Assembly: GCA_024220525.1 (NCBI GenBank)
Contig: JAMYWO010000385.1
Span: 12,762 to 33,403 of the forward strand
DNA: 20,642 bases
Reading direction: 5' to 3'
Origin: Cochliopodium minus
Taxonomy: Eukaryota > Discosea > Himatismenida > Cochliopodiidae
Both the position numbers and the translations under genes were made by a program. The notes under the pieces were generated by a model. The model was not told where the DNA came from, did no database searches, and saw only the letters and a list, made by a program, of their open reading frames with translations. How positions within the stretch are numbered: the stretch's first letter is position 1; every line of letters starts with the position of its first letter. This document shows positions 17,226 to 20,642 of this stretch, piece by piece.

Positions 17226-19752
17226 ATGATTAGCTTTTCTTATACACTCAGTGAATGGTATCAAAATGGTCACATCGTGGTGTTAATCATCACCATATTG
17301 GAATTCATAGTGTTGATTTTATTCATGCCCATCGTTCTCTTCCTCTATCTTCTGAAGATTACCTCCAATTTCATCAAATCTATCCTGGATCGATCTAAAT
17401 CGATAGAGATCAAACAGATGAAGAAGAATATGAAGAATTCCAAGGATTATGAGGAATGGTACAGCTATGCTTCCCGATTGGATGAGCTGGAAGGAAGGGA
17501 ACAATGGAGAAATTATAATGAATCTGATTTATATGATTACAAGTTGATCAAGGAGAGAATAAAAGAGTAACAATGTTTGTTTATAAAAAAAAAAATTTTG
17601 TTTAATTTTTATAACCATATATATCCACCCAATTAAAAATATATAAAATATATATTTTTTATACATCACAATATTATCCATTATTACAACCTGATACAAA
17701 CCATAATACAATCAATTATTTTAATTTTGTTTTAAACAAAAAAAGATTGAAGCTGGCTTTAGAGACGAATGATGCCAAGATAGTGATGAAATGCGTTCAG
17801 ATTGGATTAAAAAGAAATATCGGAGGGATTTGCAATCAATTTTTGCACAGACATTGTTATATAGGGACAAAAAGATTGATTGAAGAATATTATGATTTGG
17901 TAAGAAAAAATTAAAAAATTAAAAAATTTAATTAAAAAAAAATAAATTTATTGAAAAATATTTGGAAACATTTTTTATTTTTCTTTTTATTTAAATTTTT
18001 TTTTTATTAGGTATGCACTTGCTTGGATTTCATTTTGGAGTCAGGGGAGGGAAAGATGTCAAATGAAAAGAAATTTCTAAAGTTCAAACAGATGAGACAA
18101 TCTTTTGGAGGGACTGCAATAATGTTGTCGTAAAAATTTTTTTTTAAAATTAATTTTTTAAAACAATTCATCATTTAAACTTAGTGGAGGTAAAAAATTT
18201 TTTTGATTTTTTTTTTTGATTTTTAAATTTTTTTTTTAATTTTTATTAAATCATTTTTTATTTAATCATTTTTTTATTTTAAAAATTTTTTTTATAGGTG
18301 CTGCTTTAGGTCAAGTTCATTTAGGGGTCGTCAAAGCACTTATAGATTGTGATATTTTGCCAACAATAATATCAGGGAGCAGTGTTGGTAAAAATTTTAT
18401 TAGTTTTTTATTTTTATTTTTCATTTTTCATTTTAATTTATTTTTATCATTTATTGTTTTTTTTTATTTTATCTATTTTTTTTATTTTTGTTTAATTTTT
18501 TTTTTTTTTAATTTGACTTTTTATTGTAAAAAATTATGAATTATCTTAAATTCATTTTGTTTTTTATTTTATTTTTATTTTGTTTAGATTTTTTATATTA
18601 TTATTTTTTTTTTAAAAAGTTTTTGTATTTTTGATTTTTACTTTTTATCTGATTTTTTTTATTTAGTTTTTTAGTTTTTTTAGTTTTTTTTATTTTTTAT
18701 TATTTACTAATTTAGTTTTTTTATTTTTTCATTTTAACAATTAATTTTTTTTTTTGATTATATTTTTTTTGTGTGGTAGGATCAATAATGGCTTCCATCA
18801 TTTGTACTTTGAATGACGAGGAGTTGAAGAAACTTTTGACCGAGGTGGACGAAAAGAAAGTGAACTTGGATGTCTTTGAAAACGACTCCCTCAAAAACAA
18901 GCTTTACAGGCTTGTCACCCAAGGGTTTTTTATGGATGTCAACAAATTAAAAGGTAAAAAGGAAATTTTTAAAAATTAAGTAATCACATTAAAAAATAAT
19001 AATAATTATAAAAAATAAGGAATAATGTTTTCATGCTTATAAAATTTTTTTTTTTTTTATTTATTCTGTTTTCTTTTTTCTCATTTTTTTGGATTTTTTT
19101 TTGTTATTATGAAACCTTTAAATTCTTTTTTTATTTTTATTTTTATTTTTATTTTTTATTATTTTTTTTAAAGTTTTAATCATATTTATTTGAATTTCTT
19201 TTGTTTATTTAAGTTTATTATTTTTGTTTTATAAATTTCTTATTTTTGTTCATTTTAATTCAAAGTTTAATCATGTTTATTTTATATGTTTTTTGTTTTT
19301 ATTTATTTTTGTTAATTTTTGTTAATTTTTATTTATTTCTTTTTTAATTTTTTTTTTTTTTTTATATTTTCATTTTTTGTGCAGATTTCATTCAAAAGTT
19401 GATCCCACCAGAATTGACCTTTAAATCTGCTTTTGAGAAAACTGGCCGCATTTTGAACATCAGCATAAGTAACGAGTATGAAGGAACTCTTGTTTTAAAC
19501 CACATCACTTCTCCAAGCGTCTATGTTTGGTAAAAAAAAAATTCGAAAATTAAAACAAAAATAAAAATGAAAATAAAAATTTAAAATTAAACTAAATTAA
19601 ATAAATATTTTTAATTTTTTTAACATTTTTTTTTATTTTTTTATATTTCATTATGTTTTATTTTTTTATTCTTTTACTTTATTTTTTTATTATTTTATCT
19701 TTATCTTTATTTTATATTTATTTTATATTTATTTATTTTTTTTATTTTTATT

Positions 19753-19783
<31 letters not shown>

Positions 19784-20546
19784 ATTTTTATATTTTTTTT
19801 TTTTTTTATTTTTATATTTCATTTTTTATTTTTATATTTGATTTTTGATTTTTGATTTTTGATTTTTTATTTTTTATTTTTTATTTCATTTTTTGATTTA
19901 TTTAATTTCATTTTAATTAGGTCCGCTGTTTTGTGTTCTTGCTCTGCTCCTTTTTTGTACGACAGAGTCAAGCTCAAAATGAAGGGGATCAACCAAAAGG
20001 AAAACCTCTTCAGATCTATCTCCAAAACCAAATGGTCTGACGGAAGGTAAATAAAATCAAAAAATTCTTAAAATAAAAAATAAATTAAAAATAAGAAAAA
20101 AAACTAAAAAAAAAGATAAGAAGATAACAAGAAAAATAAAATTTAATGTTAATTTGTATAAAAGAAAAATTAATTAAAAATATATCAATATAAAATAAAA
20201 ATAATTTTAAATCAAAAAAATAAAAAAATTTTCAAATAAAAAATAAAAAAATTAAATCAAAAAATAAAATAAATTAAAAAATTATAAAAAAATAAAAAAC
20301 AATGAAACTAAAAATAAAATATAAAGAATTATTTTTTATTTTTCTTTTTTTAAAATAAATTTAAAAATATTGTTTTTTTTTATGAAAAAAAAAAGTTTGA
20401 GTGCAGACTTGCCTCAAGAAAGAATGAGAGAGTTGTTTAACATCAATCATTTCATAGTATCTCAGGTGAATCCCTACATCACTCCTTTCCTTCAACAAAA
20501 CTCCCTCATCTCTGAAATTTCCATTTTTTCTGTCTTATTCGAAAAA
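17226..20546 (+). CDS. Patatin-domain triacylglycerol lipase, SDP1/TGL3-4-5 type (partial, runs off the right edge)
   Basis: The nine coding exons in the window are 17226-17566, 17746-17899, 18011-18129, 18185-18189, 18298-18387, 18780-18953, 19385-19529, 19921-20046 and 20396-20546 (435 residues); a donor at 20547 shows the gene continues. A hydrophobic hairpin (about 15-45) is followed by the DUF3336 region (EEWYSYASRLDELEGREQW, then ALETNDAKIVMKC) and the patatin core: oxyanion loop LSGGAALGQVHLGVVKAL, nucleophile elbow GSSVGS with Ser235, and the dyad Asp383 in WSDGS, followed by LPQERMRELFNINHFIVSQVNPY, typical of SDP1/TGL enzymes. It should hydrolyse stored triacylglycerol on lipid droplets. 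The first intron begins GA|gtaaca, so an in-frame TAA sits on the donor. The 3' part (roughly 100 residues or more in relatives) is missing. Confidence 0.9.
18185..18189 (+). other. Five-nucleotide microexon (TGGAG) in the lipase gene
   Basis: The preceding exon ends ATG TTG TC (donor gtaaaa at 18130) and the following one starts GT GCT GCT TTA GGT (18298). Joining them directly gives TCG TGC TGC TTT, which breaks the family motif and the frame. The sequence cttag|TGGAG|gtaaaa between them restores LSGGAALG exactly, the glycine-rich oxyanion loop. Flanking introns are 55 and 108 bases. Confidence 0.85.
18388..18779 (+). repeat. T-rich low-complexity intron in the lipase gene
   Basis: This 392-base intron is nearly all T with scattered A and agttttt steps. 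It splits the glycine codon right after the GSSV of the nucleophile elbow. Frames within it are Phe/Leu strings and not genes. Confidence 0.8.
18954..19384 (+). repeat. T-rich low-complexity intron in the lipase gene
   Basis: This 431-base intron is dominated by T with tatttttattttt repeats and gttaatttttgttaattttt near 19309-19330. It ends with ttgtgcag. No exon is visible inside it. Confidence 0.8.
19530..19920 (+). repeat. Intron with an A-rich half followed by a T-rich half
   Basis: The first 75 bases or so are A-rich (aaaataaaaatgaaaataaaa) and the remaining 300 are T-rich (tttttatttttattt, tgatttttgatttttgattttt near 19839-19868). The two halves are roughly complementary and could fold back in the transcript, bringing the splice sites together. 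Confidence 0.6.
20047..20395 (+). repeat. A-rich low-complexity intron in the lipase gene
   Basis: This 349-base intron is dominated by aaataaaa units, the opposite strand bias to the introns just upstream. It follows the catalytic Asp-Gly codons. No coding exon is visible. Confidence 0.8.
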
Positions 20547-20642
20547 GTAAAAAAAAATTTTTAACAAAAAATAAAAAATAAAAAATAAAAAATAGAAAAT
20601 AAATAAAATAAAAAATTTAATAAATAAAATAAATAAAATAAA
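20547..20642 (+). other. Start of a further lipase intron, A-rich, to the window edge
   Basis: A donor (GAA AAA|gtaaaa) opens an A-rich stretch with taaaaaa heptamers that continues past the window end. The remaining lipase exons lie outside. Confidence 0.7.

Noticed and set aside
19653-19841. Open frame encoding a hydrophobic Phe/Tyr string that might look like a membrane protein
   Set aside because: It is low-complexity T-rich intron sequence in the lipase gene.
213-20546. Alternative genetic code (TAA/TAG or TGA read as an amino acid)
   Set aside because: Conserved proteins end at TAA (cyclophilins, eL28, dehydratase) and at TGA (phosphatase copy 1, Sel1, carrier) in the expected places, and no conserved exon needs a stop to be read through.
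1-20642. Transposon, LTR or virus-like element, tRNA, CRISPR array
   Set aside because: No integrase, reverse transcriptase, capsid, terminal repeats, cloverleaf or spaced repeats could be found; repeats seen are short and intronic.

Overview
The window is very AT-rich nuclear DNA from an intron-dense, single-celled eukaryote. The genes are split by about fifty short introns (mostly GT..AG, some almost pure A or T runs). Start codons sit behind A-rich leaders. Several products are eukaryote-only: ribosomal protein eL28, the mitochondrial phosphate carrier, a rhodanese/dual-specificity phosphatase and an SDP1/TGL-type patatin lipase. Both TAA and TGA act as stops, so the code looks standard and not ciliate-like. 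An amoeba-like protist is plausible, but no lineage can be fixed from the sequence. No virus-like element, tRNA, rRNA or CRISPR array was seen.

Layout. 213-2267: two tandem cyclophilin A-type genes. 2430-9980: two paralogous phosphatase genes on the + strand (rhodanese-like N-terminus, DSP catalytic C-terminus). Between them, on the - strand, lie an RCC1-like propeller gene (3889-6176) and the decayed remains of a second copy of it (about 6271-6700). 10265-11019: pterin-4a-carbinolamine dehydratase. 11087-11480: a small single-pass membrane protein. 11605-12078 (-): intronless eL28. 12405-12722: a 63-residue protein of unknown function. 12897-15211: a Sel1-repeat protein. 15587-16993: mitochondrial phosphate carrier (first exon uncertain). 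17226 to the window end: a patatin/DUF3336 triacylglycerol lipase, cut off at the right edge.

The genes do not form one pathway; this is a compact housekeeping and signalling neighbourhood shaped by local duplication (cyclophilin, phosphatase and RCC1-like genes). Spacing is tight: about 70 bases between the convergent phosphatase and RCC1-like genes, and about 70 between the dehydratase and the membrane protein gene.

The most unusual signal is in gene structure. Both phosphatase paralogs need a 2-nucleotide exon at the same codon to stay in frame, the lipase needs a 5-nucleotide exon inside its oxyanion-hole motif, and one cyclophilin has a first coding exon that is only the ATG. The carrier seems to need a start codon split by an intron. 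All 20 phase-2 introns modelled here create an in-frame stop exactly at the 5' splice site if they are retained.
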